From assembly GCF_000243275.1 (NCBI RefSeq), contig NZ_CM001437.1, positions 3,621,790 to 3,629,678 of the forward strand: 7,889 nt of DNA. The letters run 5' to 3'. Shown here in pieces: positions 1 to 4,593 of the stretch. Under the pieces are notes generated by a model, which was not told the origin of the DNA, did not search any database, and saw nothing but the letters and a program-made list of their open reading frames with translations. The stretch comes from Myroides odoratus DSM 2801 (GTDB lineage: Bacteria; Bacteroidota; Bacteroidia; Flavobacteriales; Flavobacteriaceae). How positions within the stretch are numbered: position 1 is the first letter of the stretch; every line of letters begins with the position of its first letter. The translations under genes and the position numbers were made by a program.

Positions 1-481
1 GTTTATTTACCTAACTACAATAATAGATTTATACGATAGAAAGGTTATTGGATGGAGTTTGAGTAAAGATATGTCAACAGAAAATACCACCTTGGCTGCC
101 TTTAAAATGGCTAAAAAGAACAGAGTTTTTGAAGAAGGACTAATTTTCCATTCTGACCAAGGAGTACAATATGCAAACTACAAATTTGCAAACTATTTAG
201 AGTCCTTTAATGTTGTTAGAAGCATGAGTAGGAAGGCTAATTGTTGGGATAATGCTGTAGCAGAAAGCTTCTTTAAATCCTTAAAAGTGGAGATGGTTTA
301 TGGGAATTTACAATTAAGTACAAAGCAAATGGAATCTAAAGTCTTTGAATATATCGAAATGTGGTATAATAAAAAACGAAGACACTCCTACTTAAACTAC
401 AAGACAATCAACGAATTTAATCAAATAATAAATATTAATAAAGCTGCTTAACTAATTGTCCAGATTTAGTTTGGATATCCA
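1..481 (+). mobile_element. Right part of an IS3-family insertion sequence (left end outside the window)
   Basis: This is the 3' portion of an IS3-type element: transposase C-terminus plus about 30 bp of terminal sequence after the stop at 451. IS3 elements normally start with TG and end with CA, so the likely right end is the CCA at 479-481, within the palindromic TGGATATCCA at 472-481. An end at the CA of 485-486 is also possible. The matching left inverted repeat and the target duplication lie upstream of the window, so the exact boundary cannot be fixed here. The element abuts a truncated glycosyltransferase gene, which marks the insertion as disruptive. Confidence 0.75.
2..451 (+). CDS. 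IS3-family transposase OrfB, C-terminal part (5' end outside window)
   Basis: This is the catalytic (rve-type integrase core) half of an IS3-family DDE transposase. The reading frame is open from base 2, giving residues such as DLYDRKVIGWSLSKD before the first internal ATG at 59, so the gene continues to the left and 59 is not its true start. The second catalytic Asp is in HSDQG (155-157) and the catalytic Glu is in WDNAVAESFF. There are 35 residues between them, the DD(35)E spacing of the family. The C-terminal YNxxRRH-type segment (WYNKKRRHSYLNY) is also typical. The first Asp and the OrfA partner, normally joined by frameshifting, are not in view. Nothing visible says the element is inactive. 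Confidence 0.93.
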   Translation, partial: FIYLTTIIDLYDRKVIGWSLSKDMSTENTTLAAFKMAKKNRVFEEGLIFHSDQGVQYANYKFANYLESFNVVRSMSRKANCWDNAVAESFFKSLKVEMVYGNLQLSTKQMESKVFEYIEMWYNKKRRHSYLNYKTINEFNQIININKAA

Positions 482-486
482 GATCA

Positions 487-1161
487 GTGCTGTTGATGTT
501 TTACCAATGGGATTTGTTCTCTTTGTCTTGGATGTGGATTGTACCAGCCCTCATTGGCGTAATTGGAACAATTAACGCCTATAACTTCATGGATGGTATT
601 AATGGAATTACTGCATGGTATAGCATGGTAGTATTGGCATTGTTAGCAATGGTCAATACAGAAGTACACTTTGTAGATGAAAATCTAATTGTGTTCGCTA
701 TGTTAGGAGCAGCTGTATTTGCGTTTTTCAACTTTAGAAATAAAGCGAAAGCATTTGCTGGAGATGTAGGAAGTGTTTGTATGGCTTTTATCGTTGTGTT
801 TTTGCTAGGACAATTGATCATAACCACAGGAAACTTTATTTATATCCTTTTCTTGGTGGTGTATGGTATTGATACTGTTTGGACCATCGTTAGACGATTA
901 CTAAAAAAGGAAAATATCTTTCAAGCCCATCGTTCGCATTTGTATCAGTACTTGAGTAATGAAGCAGGTATCAATAAGTTGTATGTTGCTTTTGTATATG
1001 GAATTATTCAATATTTAATCGGTACTGCCATTATTTCTTTAACGCAAGAATCGGTAGCAGTACAAGTAGGAGTGAGTATCGGAATAATTGTAGTATTGAG
1101 CATTGGATATTTACTGCTAAAACGCAATATACTGAAGCGATATGTAGAGCCAAGAGGCTAG
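487..1161 (+). CDS. WecA/WbpL-type glycosyl-1-phosphate transferase, N-terminally truncated by the IS
   Basis: Members of this family (glycosyltransferase 4, MraY/WecA/WbpL) are integral membrane enzymes that transfer a sugar-1-phosphate from a UDP-sugar to undecaprenyl phosphate, the first step of O-antigen or capsule assembly. Family motifs are present in order, numbered from the GTG at 487: NAYNFMDG (residues 30-37), AGDVGS (91-96) and the cytoplasmic HRSHLYQ (148-154). Several hydrophobic membrane segments are interspersed. The protein is about 224 aa where intact relatives are about 310-340 aa. The first membrane helices and the N-terminal Asp-rich motif are missing. The frame is open back to 442 through the IS terminal sequence, so the GTG start is only an in-frame possibility. 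The fragment is probably non-functional. It lies 29 nt before the acyltransferase gene, as in a polysaccharide operon. Confidence 0.85.
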   Translation: MLLMFYQWDLFSLSWMWIVPALIGVIGTINAYNFMDGINGITAWYSMVVLALLAMVNTEVHFVDENLIVFAMLGAAVFAFFNFRNKAKAFAGDVGSVCMAFIVVFLLGQLIITTGNFIYILFLVVYGIDTVWTIVRRLLKKENIFQAHRSHLYQYLSNEAGINKLYVAFVYGIIQYLIGTAIISLTQESVAVQVGVSIGIIVVLSIGYLLLKRNILKRYVEPRG

Positions 1162-1190
1162 GTAATGGTTTCAATTAAACAAAGAAGCAG

Positions 1191-1667
1191 ATGAAAAAAA
1201 TAATGATTTATGGTAAAGGCGGACATGGTAAGGTTGTAGAAGATACAATCAATCGCATCGATGAAACAATTGCTGTGGAGTATTTTGACGATGCAACCAA
1301 ACCCTATACAACAAGTTATGAACCTGAAGCAACAGTTGTAATTGCGATTGGAAATAATGAAGTACGTCAAAGAATCGCTTCTGAAGTAACCCATTCGTTT
1401 GATACCCTTATTCACCCAACAGCTTATGTTTCTCCTTCTGCAAAAATCGGAGAAGGAACGGTAGTACTAGCAAATGCTGTTATACAAGCCAATGCACAAG
1501 TAGGAAAACATTGCATTATCAATGCGAATGTTACCATTGATCACGATGCTATTATTGAAGATTATGTATGTACGTATCCTGCGTCTTATGTAGCTGGATT
1601 TGCTCGTGTTACAGCCTTGCAAACATTAAAACCAGGACAAGTTGTCTGGAAAGCAGAGGTTTTTTAA
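1191..1667 (+). CDS. NeuD/PglD-type sugar O/N-acyltransferase (left-handed beta-helix), short form
   Basis: The family transfers an acetyl (acyl) group from acyl-CoA to a sugar, usually an amino or nonulosonic sugar nucleotide, for surface glycans. The N-terminus has the NeuD-type Rossmann motif (IYGKGGHGKVV). After HPTAYV the chain reads as hexapeptide repeats (SPSAKI, GEGTVV, LANAVI, QANAQV and so on), the left-handed beta-helix signature, with the catalytic-type His in TIDHDAIIED. It is 158 aa against roughly 195-215 for most relatives. The hexad pattern continues to the last residue with no frameshift visible, so it may be a naturally short subfamily. The position after EDYV that is often His (HI.P) is Cys-Thr here. 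The ATG at 1191 follows an A-rich leader, 29 nt after the truncated transferase, with which it was probably co-transcribed. A terminator follows. Confidence 0.82.
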   Translation: MKKIMIYGKGGHGKVVEDTINRIDETIAVEYFDDATKPYTTSYEPEATVVIAIGNNEVRQRIASEVTHSFDTLIHPTAYVSPSAKIGEGTVVLANAVIQANAQVGKHCIINANVTIDHDAIIEDYVCTYPASYVAGFARVTALQTLKPGQVVWKAEVF

Positions 1668-1701
1668 TAGATTAGAATAAAAAGTTTTTTAGTAAGATAA
1701 C

Positions 1702-1733
1702 AAAAAAGGATGTTCACGCGAACATCCTTTTTT
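1702..1733. terminator. Intrinsic terminator after the acyltransferase gene
   Basis: A perfect 14-bp stem (1702-1715 with 1720-1733) built on GGATGTTC/GAACATCC, with an ACGC loop and flanking A and T runs, lies 35 nt after the stop codon. The A-run before and T-run after make it potentially bidirectional. It marks the end of the polysaccharide transcription unit. Confidence 0.9.
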
Positions 1734-1753
1734 TGTGATTTAGAGGGAGTGAC

Positions 1754-1771
1754 ATACTAGTCGGGGTACTA
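1754..1771. repeat. 18-bp direct repeat, left copy (ATACTAGTCGGGGTACTA)
   Basis: The same 18 bases recur exactly at 2160-2177. The core has CTAG/ACTA arms around CGGGGT. Some similarity continues outside (GTGAC versus GTG before it). The two copies bracket the relic and the 16-bp array. This could be a recombination or insertion scar, or a protein-binding site; the sequence alone does not decide. Confidence 0.7.
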
Positions 1772-1847
1772 TGAGGTTTGTGCTTTGTGAGAATTTATCG
1801 ATTAAAGAGGATTGTTTCAAAAAAGCCTTTTGCAAAAAAAAACCAAT

Positions 1848-1931
1848 TTACTTAAAAGCCAAAACCATCTTTACAGCAGACAATTTACCCCCAACGTAAG
1901 TCAAATAAAGAGCGTCAAATGTTTGAAAAGG
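1848..1931 (-). pseudogene. C-terminal relic of an unidentified protein gene
   Basis: Read on the minus strand, a frame gives residues TFDALYLTYVGGKL and then SAVKMVLAFK before a TAA at 1848-1850. The composition looks like a genuine protein tail, not random A/T-rich sequence. Upstream the frame runs into the 16-bp tandem array, and no start codon or recognisable domain is present. The segment is probably the surviving 3' end of a gene whose body was replaced by the array. The family is not identified, and chance cannot be excluded at this length. Confidence 0.3.
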
Positions 1932-1949
1932 CTGTAAAAATAAAAGGGG

Positions 1950-2076
1950 GTTGTACTTTGTGAGGTTCGTACTTTGTGAGGTTCGTACTTTGTGAGGTTT
2001 GCTCTTTGTGAGGTTTGCTCTTTGTGAGGTTTGCTCTTTGTGAGGTTTGCTCTTTGTGAGGTTTGCTCTTTGTGAG
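1950..2076. repeat. 16-bp tandem repeat array, eight units
   Basis: The first unit is 15 bp (1950-1964), followed by seven 16-bp units. Units 2-3 (1965-1996) are GTTCGTACTTTGTGAG, and units 4-8 (1997-2076) are all GTTTGCTCTTTGTGAG. The block of five identical units indicates recent expansion or homogenisation. A related single copy lies at 1773-1788 and is followed, like the last unit, by a GAATTT..CGATTAAAG tail. There are no spacers, so it is not a CRISPR. Function is unknown. Confidence 0.92.
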
Positions 2077-2098
2077 AATTTCGATTAAAGAAGAATTT

Positions 2099-2130
2099 CT
2101 CACCGCCTCACCCTCTCATCGTCTCATAAT
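2099..2130. repeat. Degenerate octamer array (CTCACCGC type), inverted relative to the right-end array
   Basis: Four consecutive octamers begin with CTCA: CTCACCGC, CTCACCCT, CTCATCGT and CTCATAAT. On the minus strand they read GCGGTGAG-like, the same octamer as the perfect array at 7781-7889 but in the opposite orientation. They start 22 nt after the 16-bp array. GTGAGAA (2072-2078) and TTCTCAC (2097-2103) form an inverted pair joining the two arrays. Confidence 0.55.
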
Positions 2131-2159
2131 CCACTCTCAGTATGTCCTGCGTCAGGGTG

Positions 2160-2177
2160 ATACTAGTCGGGGTACTA
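2160..2177. repeat. 18-bp direct repeat, right copy (ATACTAGTCGGGGTACTA)
   Basis: Exact second copy of 1754-1771. Here the core forms a 5-bp inverted repeat, CTAGT (2163-2167) and ACTAG (2174-2178), around CGGGGT. It lies 9 nt downstream of the stop of the minus-strand 82-aa gene, so it could form a small 3' hairpin in that transcript, but there is no U-run typical of a terminator. Confidence 0.7.
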
Positions 2178-2186
2178 GGTGTAAGA

Positions 2187-2435
2187 TTACTCCAGCTTAG
2201 GTTCTTTCAATTGCTGTAAGGTATGCACCACTTCCAATATACTTTGTACATCTAAGGGATTTAGTAAGAAATCATCTGCTTTCTCCGTACAATTTTGCAC
2301 ATAGTAGTAAAACAGTTCATTGATGCTTTGTGCGTAAGCAGCAAAAGAAGGATTAAGATCATACAAGGCCTCTAAAAGTGCTAAGTTGTGTTGATCATTT
2401 GCGGAAAGCGTGTGTGGCTGGTCATTTGTACCCAT
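2187..2435 (-). CDS. Small 82-aa protein, paralogue A (function unknown)
   Basis: I do not recognise a named family. The product is a probably cytoplasmic protein with no membrane segment or signal peptide, predicted mostly alpha-helical. It has a polar N-terminus (1-12), then a core with NDQHNLALL, LYDLNP, AYAQSIN and LFYYY, and an acidic C-terminal helix ending QQLKEPKLE. It is the same length as the gene at 2857-3105 and matches it at 46 of 82 positions without gaps, so both are real and selected. The conserved Tyr/Phe-rich core and Asn/Asp positions suggest a small protein-protein interaction domain; this is inference. The ATG at 2433-2435 lies 25-26 nt after a structured RNA leader (2461-2537), the same spacing as in the paralogue. 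That supports this start and points to leader-mediated control. Confidence 0.8.
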   Translation of the reverse strand: MGTNDQPHTLSANDQHNLALLEALYDLNPSFAAYAQSINELFYYYVQNCTEKADDFLLNPLDVQSILEVVHTLQQLKEPKLE

Positions 2436-2460
2436 AATACTAAAGTTTTAGGAGATTAAA

Positions 2461-2537
2461 ACCCGTATAGGTTAGATGTCCTACGCCTTTAGAAGCGTTA
2501 TGGTTGTTTCCAATACCATCATCTTATTATACGGGGT
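2461..2537 (-). promoter_or_regulatory. Structured 5' leader RNA candidate, copy A
   Basis: Transcribed on the minus strand just before the 82-aa gene. P1 pairs CCCGTATA (2535-2528) with TATACGGG (2469-2462). Inside is a hairpin ATGG-ta-TTG-GAAA-CAA-CCAT (2519-2500) with a GAAA tetraloop, then a hairpin ACGCTT-CTAA-AGGCGT, then a strand AGGACA..TAAC leading back to P1. A TTTT run follows P1. Copy B at 3132-3216 has the same architecture with different stem sequences: P1 has CTC/GAG for CCC/GGG, and hairpin 1 has GCGG/CCGC for ATGG/CCAT. The loop and AGGACA stay constant. It does not match a riboswitch class I can name. It could be a riboswitch, a protein-binding leader or an attenuator (P1 plus U-run). 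Confidence 0.6.
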
Positions 2538-2570
2538 AAATTTTTAGTAATCATGAAAAATCTAAAGTTT

Positions 2571-2720
2571 AGGAGTTGTAAAATAAAGTGTTTTTATTCT
2601 GACTCACAAATTCAAAACATTGATTTATAGTGTTTTATTTGTTTTGTGAACGAGATTTATAGTTTGTATTTGATATTTAAATGGAGTAGAATAAGGGTGA
2701 CGATACGCTCATTTTCATTG
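2571..2720. repeat. 150-nt conserved non-coding block, copy A
   Basis: This block aligns without gaps to 3251-3400 with 135 of 150 matches (hand count), more conserved than the adjacent protein genes. It sits between the ATPase relic and the RNA leader and has no credible long reading frame. An AGTGTTTTTATT-like element occurs twice (2587-2598 and 2629-2640), 42 bp apart. On the minus strand an 11-codon frame (MSVSSP..) at 2677-2712 is shared by both copies but is too short to assert. The block probably holds the promoter or upstream leader of the small gene, although I find no clean TAnnTTTG box in it. Confidence 0.75.
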
Positions 2721-2726
2721 ATTTTT

Positions 2727-2836
2727 TTAATAAGTAAAAATGCATTGAATCACACGCATCATGGCTGTTATTCCAATTTCACCCTTAGGAACAAAGGGTC
2801 GCATCACGCGTTGACGAAATACTGTGAGGTACTGTG
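2727..2836 (-). pseudogene. Relic of the DnaC-like ATPase gene (Walker A region)
   Basis: The minus strand reads VFRQRVMRPFVP then KGEIGITAMMRVIQCIF, ending TY-stop at 2727. This aligns with EFQLNTNKGLLIQ then GKSEMGKTAMIRLIQYFF of the intact ATPase (3447-4076), and nucleotide similarity is clear around ACAGCCATGAT. The Walker A lysine is Ile here and one residue is missing. Only about 35 codons survive. It lies between the stop of small gene B and the 150-nt block A, the position expected for an ATPase copy in a duplicated ATPase-block-leader-small gene unit. Confidence 0.75.
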
Positions 2837-2856
2837 TGTGAAGCGACGATGTAAGA

Positions 2857-3105
2857 TTACTCTATACTAGGTTCTTTCAGCTGTTGAAAGGCATTCACTA
2901 CTTCCAGGATGCTATTGATTTCTGTTGAGGTTAATAAAACCTCAGTTGAGGTATCCGTACAATGCTGAATGTAGTAATAGAATAGGTCATTGATGCTTTG
3001 CGCATAAGCCGAGAAATTGGGGTTGATGTCATACAACAGATGTAAGAGTGCTAAGTTGTGCTCATCATTCGTAGGAGCTACCTGATGGGGGTGGGGTGTA
3101 TTCAT
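2857..3105 (-). CDS. Small 82-aa protein, paralogue B (function unknown)
   Basis: Paralogue of the gene at 2187-2435, identical in length, with 46 of 82 matching residues. Conserved blocks are NDEHNLALL, LYDINP, AYAQSIN, LFYYY, SILEVV and QQLKEP. The N-terminal dozen residues diverge (His/Pro-rich here). No membrane segment, signal or named domain is seen. The frame stays open upstream to 3210, but that extension would be translated from the RNA leader and has no counterpart in paralogue A. The ATG at 3103-3105 gives equal lengths and equal leader spacing, so I chose it. It lies downstream of the intact ATPase gene on the same strand (341-nt gap) and may be partly co-transcribed with it. An accessory or regulatory partner of the ATPase is a guess from repeated linkage. 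Confidence 0.8.
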   Translation of the reverse strand: MNTPHPHQVAPTNDEHNLALLHLLYDINPNFSAYAQSINDLFYYYIQHCTDTSTEVLLTSTEINSILEVVNAFQQLKEPSIE

Positions 3106-3131
3106 AAGTAAAAATGTTTGGAAAATAGAAA

Positions 3132-3216
3132 ACTCGTATGGGTTAAGTGTCCTAACGTTTACATACCTTGAATACGTTTGCGGTTGTTTCCAAAGCCGCC
3201 ACCTTACCATACGAGT
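3132..3216 (-). promoter_or_regulatory. Structured 5' leader RNA candidate, copy B
   Basis: Counterpart of 2461-2537, upstream of paralogue B. P1 is a perfect 10-bp helix, ACTCGTATGG (3216-3207) with CCATACGAGT (3141-3132). Hairpin 1 is GCGG-ct-TTG-GAAA-CAA-CCGC with the same bulge position and GAAA loop as copy A. Hairpin 2 is longer and begins AACGT and ends ACGTT. The 3' strand AGGACA..TAAC is conserved, and a TTTT run again follows P1. The stem changes relative to copy A keep pairing, which favours a selected RNA structure over mere duplicated DNA. P1 ends 26 nt before the ATG. Confidence 0.62.
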
Positions 3217-3250
3217 AAAATTTTTTTCTTTCTGAAGGTATATAATTAAT

Positions 3251-3400
3251 AGGAGTTGTAAAATAAAGTGTTTTTATTTTGAATCACAAGTGCAAGGTGT
3301 TGATTTGTAGTGTTTTATTTGTTTTGTGAACGAGATTTATAGGTTGTGTTTGATATTTATACGGAGTAGAATGAGGGTGACGATACGCTCATTTTCAATG
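3251..3400. repeat. 150-nt conserved non-coding block, copy B
   Basis: Gapless partner of 2571-2720 (15 differences in 150). It occupies the interval between the stop of the intact ATPase gene and leader B. Differences cluster in the middle of the block (about 3279-3297), while long stretches such as 3298-3342 are almost unchanged. It also contains the doubled AGTGTTTTTATT-like element and the 11-codon frame (3357-3392). Confidence 0.75.
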
Positions 3401-3446
3401 CTTGTTTTTCAAAAAGAAAAAAAACAAACCACCATCACCCCAATTA

Positions 3447-4076
3447 CTATCGTTCACATACCACGACATTAAACATTTCTCTTAACATTTTTCTGAAGTG
3501 TTGACCGTATTTCTCTTCTAGTTCACTAGCGGATAACTCGGTGATGATGTGAAGTTTTGGATACGTTAGGTCAAAGCGTTGTTCGTAAAAATGTTCTACG
3601 ATGTGGTAGGCAATATCACAAGAAGTGCCATAGTATTTCATTGTTGACTCTCGGCCCAAATTATCCAAGCAAATTCCCTTGGCATTAGGCGCAAAAATAG
3701 GGGTAAAAATATCATAGCCCTTGCAAGAAAAATCTTGCGCTAAAAGCTGAATGGATTTTATCTCATATTTTTTTTGTGAAGAAAAAAAGTATTGAATCAA
3801 ACGAATCATGGCTGTTTTTCCCATTTCTGATTTGCCTTGAATAAGGAGTCCTTTGTTGGTATTTAGCTGAAATTCAGCCGTTTTTTGTGGGTCTCCAACA
3901 GCGTAAGCCAATAATTGATGATAAAGAGTACGCTGTTGTGGACTGATTGTAAAATGATAGCCAAAAATAGCTTTTCCTCTTTCGAGAATAAAATCTATAC
4001 ATCGATTAAGATCGTACATTTTGGTTTGATCGATTAGGTCATACGTATCGGAGAGTTCGATTTTATAAAGGCTCAT
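3447..4076 (-). CDS. DnaC-like AAA+ ATPase (helicase-loader / replication-initiation type)
   Basis: A 209-aa cytoplasmic P-loop ATPase of the DnaC/IstB-like group found in Bacteroidota mobile elements. Walker A is GKSEMGKT (residues 81-88), Walker B is ICLDNLG (135-141), and the DnaC-type C-terminal signature ELEEKYG..FRKMLREMFN spans 185-203. Relatives load a replicative helicase or act as ATP-dependent partners of an element's DNA-binding protein. Two positions look off: sensor I, usually Asn in a TTNLS-type motif, is Glu180 (ITELS), and the usual Arg of an SRLR-type finger appears to be Met197. Hydrolysis or oligomer signalling may therefore be altered. The ATG at 4074-4076 overlaps the 3' end of the upstream winged-helix gene by 14 nt, implying coupled translation. 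A relic of a second copy lies at 2727-2836. Confidence 0.85.
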   Translation of the reverse strand: MSLYKIELSDTYDLIDQTKMYDLNRCIDFILERGKAIFGYHFTISPQQRTLYHQLLAYAVGDPQKTAEFQLNTNKGLLIQGKSEMGKTAMIRLIQYFFSSQKKYEIKSIQLLAQDFSCKGYDIFTPIFAPNAKGICLDNLGRESTMKYYGTSCDIAYHIVEHFYEQRFDLTYPKLHIITELSASELEEKYGQHFRKMLREMFNVVVCER

Positions 4077-4557
4077 GGTATTTATTTTTAATTGAATAAT
4101 TTTTAAAAGTTTTATTGTTTTTTGCTTGTTTATTATGTTTTAATAAGTGTACCACTTCTTGTTTACCTCTTGTATCAGTGGTTGTATCAGTATTAGTATC
4201 ACTGCTTGTAGCACTACTTGTATCAGTAGTGGTCTCATTAGTCGCAAAAATGTTCGGTGTATTTTGATCTAAAGGCGTAATACTTACCCGACTAAAACCA
4301 TATTGTGAAGTGCTGGATTGATAGTCAATCAACCCCCACCGATGCAGCTCCCGCATACACTTGCTATAGGTGGTGGTGCTTCCTATTTTACTCCGGTTCA
4401 TTAGTTCTTCTCGATTAATGCCATAAGTAGGCGGAAATCGAAGGGTGTTCCACATTTGAAACAGCGAAAAGTACAAGGCAATATGCGTGGGCTTCGCCTC
4501 GGGGTTTCGTTGAAATAATTCGGCAGCTACATTTAAGTGCTTGATATAATTTGCCAT
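4063..4557 (-). CDS. Winged-helix replication-initiator-like protein with Thr/Ser/Asp-rich linker
   Basis: A 164-aa DNA-binding protein, similar in arrangement to phage replisome organisers or DnaD-type N-domains, that in Bacteroidota usually precedes a DnaC-like ATPase. Residues 1-80 form the winged helix: PTHIALYFSLFQMWN (23-37), INREELMNRSKIGSTTTYSKC (47-67, recognition helix) and MRELHRWGLIDY (68-79). Residues 109-129 are a low-complexity Thr/Ser/Asp tract, encoded by degenerate TATCAGT-type repeats, and probably act as a flexible linker. The C-terminus is a short basic Lys/Asn-rich tail that could contact the ATPase. It is the first gene of its operon and overlaps the ATPase start. A TACTTTTG box lies 28 bp upstream. 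Regulator versus replication initiator cannot be settled from sequence. Confidence 0.8.
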   Translation of the reverse strand: MANYIKHLNVAAELFQRNPEAKPTHIALYFSLFQMWNTLRFPPTYGINREELMNRSKIGSTTTYSKCMRELHRWGLIDYQSSTSQYGFSRVSITPLDQNTPNIFATNETTTDTSSATSSDTNTDTTTDTRGKQEVVHLLKHNKQAKNNKTFKNYSIKNKYHEPL

Positions 4558-4585
4558 ACATAAAATAATTTGTTATTAATGGTGC

Positions 4586-4593
4586 CAAAAGTA
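4586..4593 (-). promoter_or_regulatory. Candidate -7 box (TACTTTTG) for the winged-helix/ATPase operon
   Basis: On the minus strand TACTTTTG fits the Bacteroidota -7 consensus TAnnTTTG and sits 28 bp before the ATG at 4557, giving a leader of about 20 nt. No good TTG-type -33 element is found at the expected distance, so confidence is modest. The 178-nt divergent intergenic region it lies in is very A/T-rich and also serves the RteC-family gene. A near match for that side, TACTATTTG at 4711-4719, is one base too long. Confidence 0.4.

Noticed and set aside
579..827. Minus-strand frame inside the transferase gene, and similar frames at 1158-1415, 4415-4612, 6465-6680 and 7419-7718
   Set aside because: Each is the antisense or alternate-frame shadow of a gene with clear family motifs.
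1950..2076. CRISPR array
   Set aside because: The units are directly abutting without spacers, and no cas gene is nearby.
1915..2103. Minus-strand 62-codon frame across the 16-bp array (KPHKEQTSQ-type repeats)
   Set aside because: The repetitive protein is produced by the tandem DNA units themselves, with no start context, domain or homologue sense; array units that are not multiples of three give open frames by composition.
2461..2537. Hammerhead or other self-cleaving ribozyme
   Set aside because: GAAA is present but as a hairpin tetraloop, and the CUGANGA core in the required arrangement is missing; other ribozyme cores I know were not matched either.
2677..2712. 11-codon minus-strand ORF (MSVSSP..) shared by both 150-nt blocks (also 3357-3392)
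   Set aside because: Too short to claim; conservation equals that of the whole block, and two amino-acid changes in 11 codons give no sign of coding selection.
2646..2870. Plus-strand 74-codon frame
   Set aside because: It overlaps the conserved non-coding block, the ATPase relic and the end of paralogue B on the other strand; no domain and no counterpart in the second copy.
3106..3210. N-terminal 35-residue extension of paralogue B
   Set aside because: It would be translated from the structured leader, is absent from paralogue A, and the internal ATG gives equal protein length and leader spacing in both copies.
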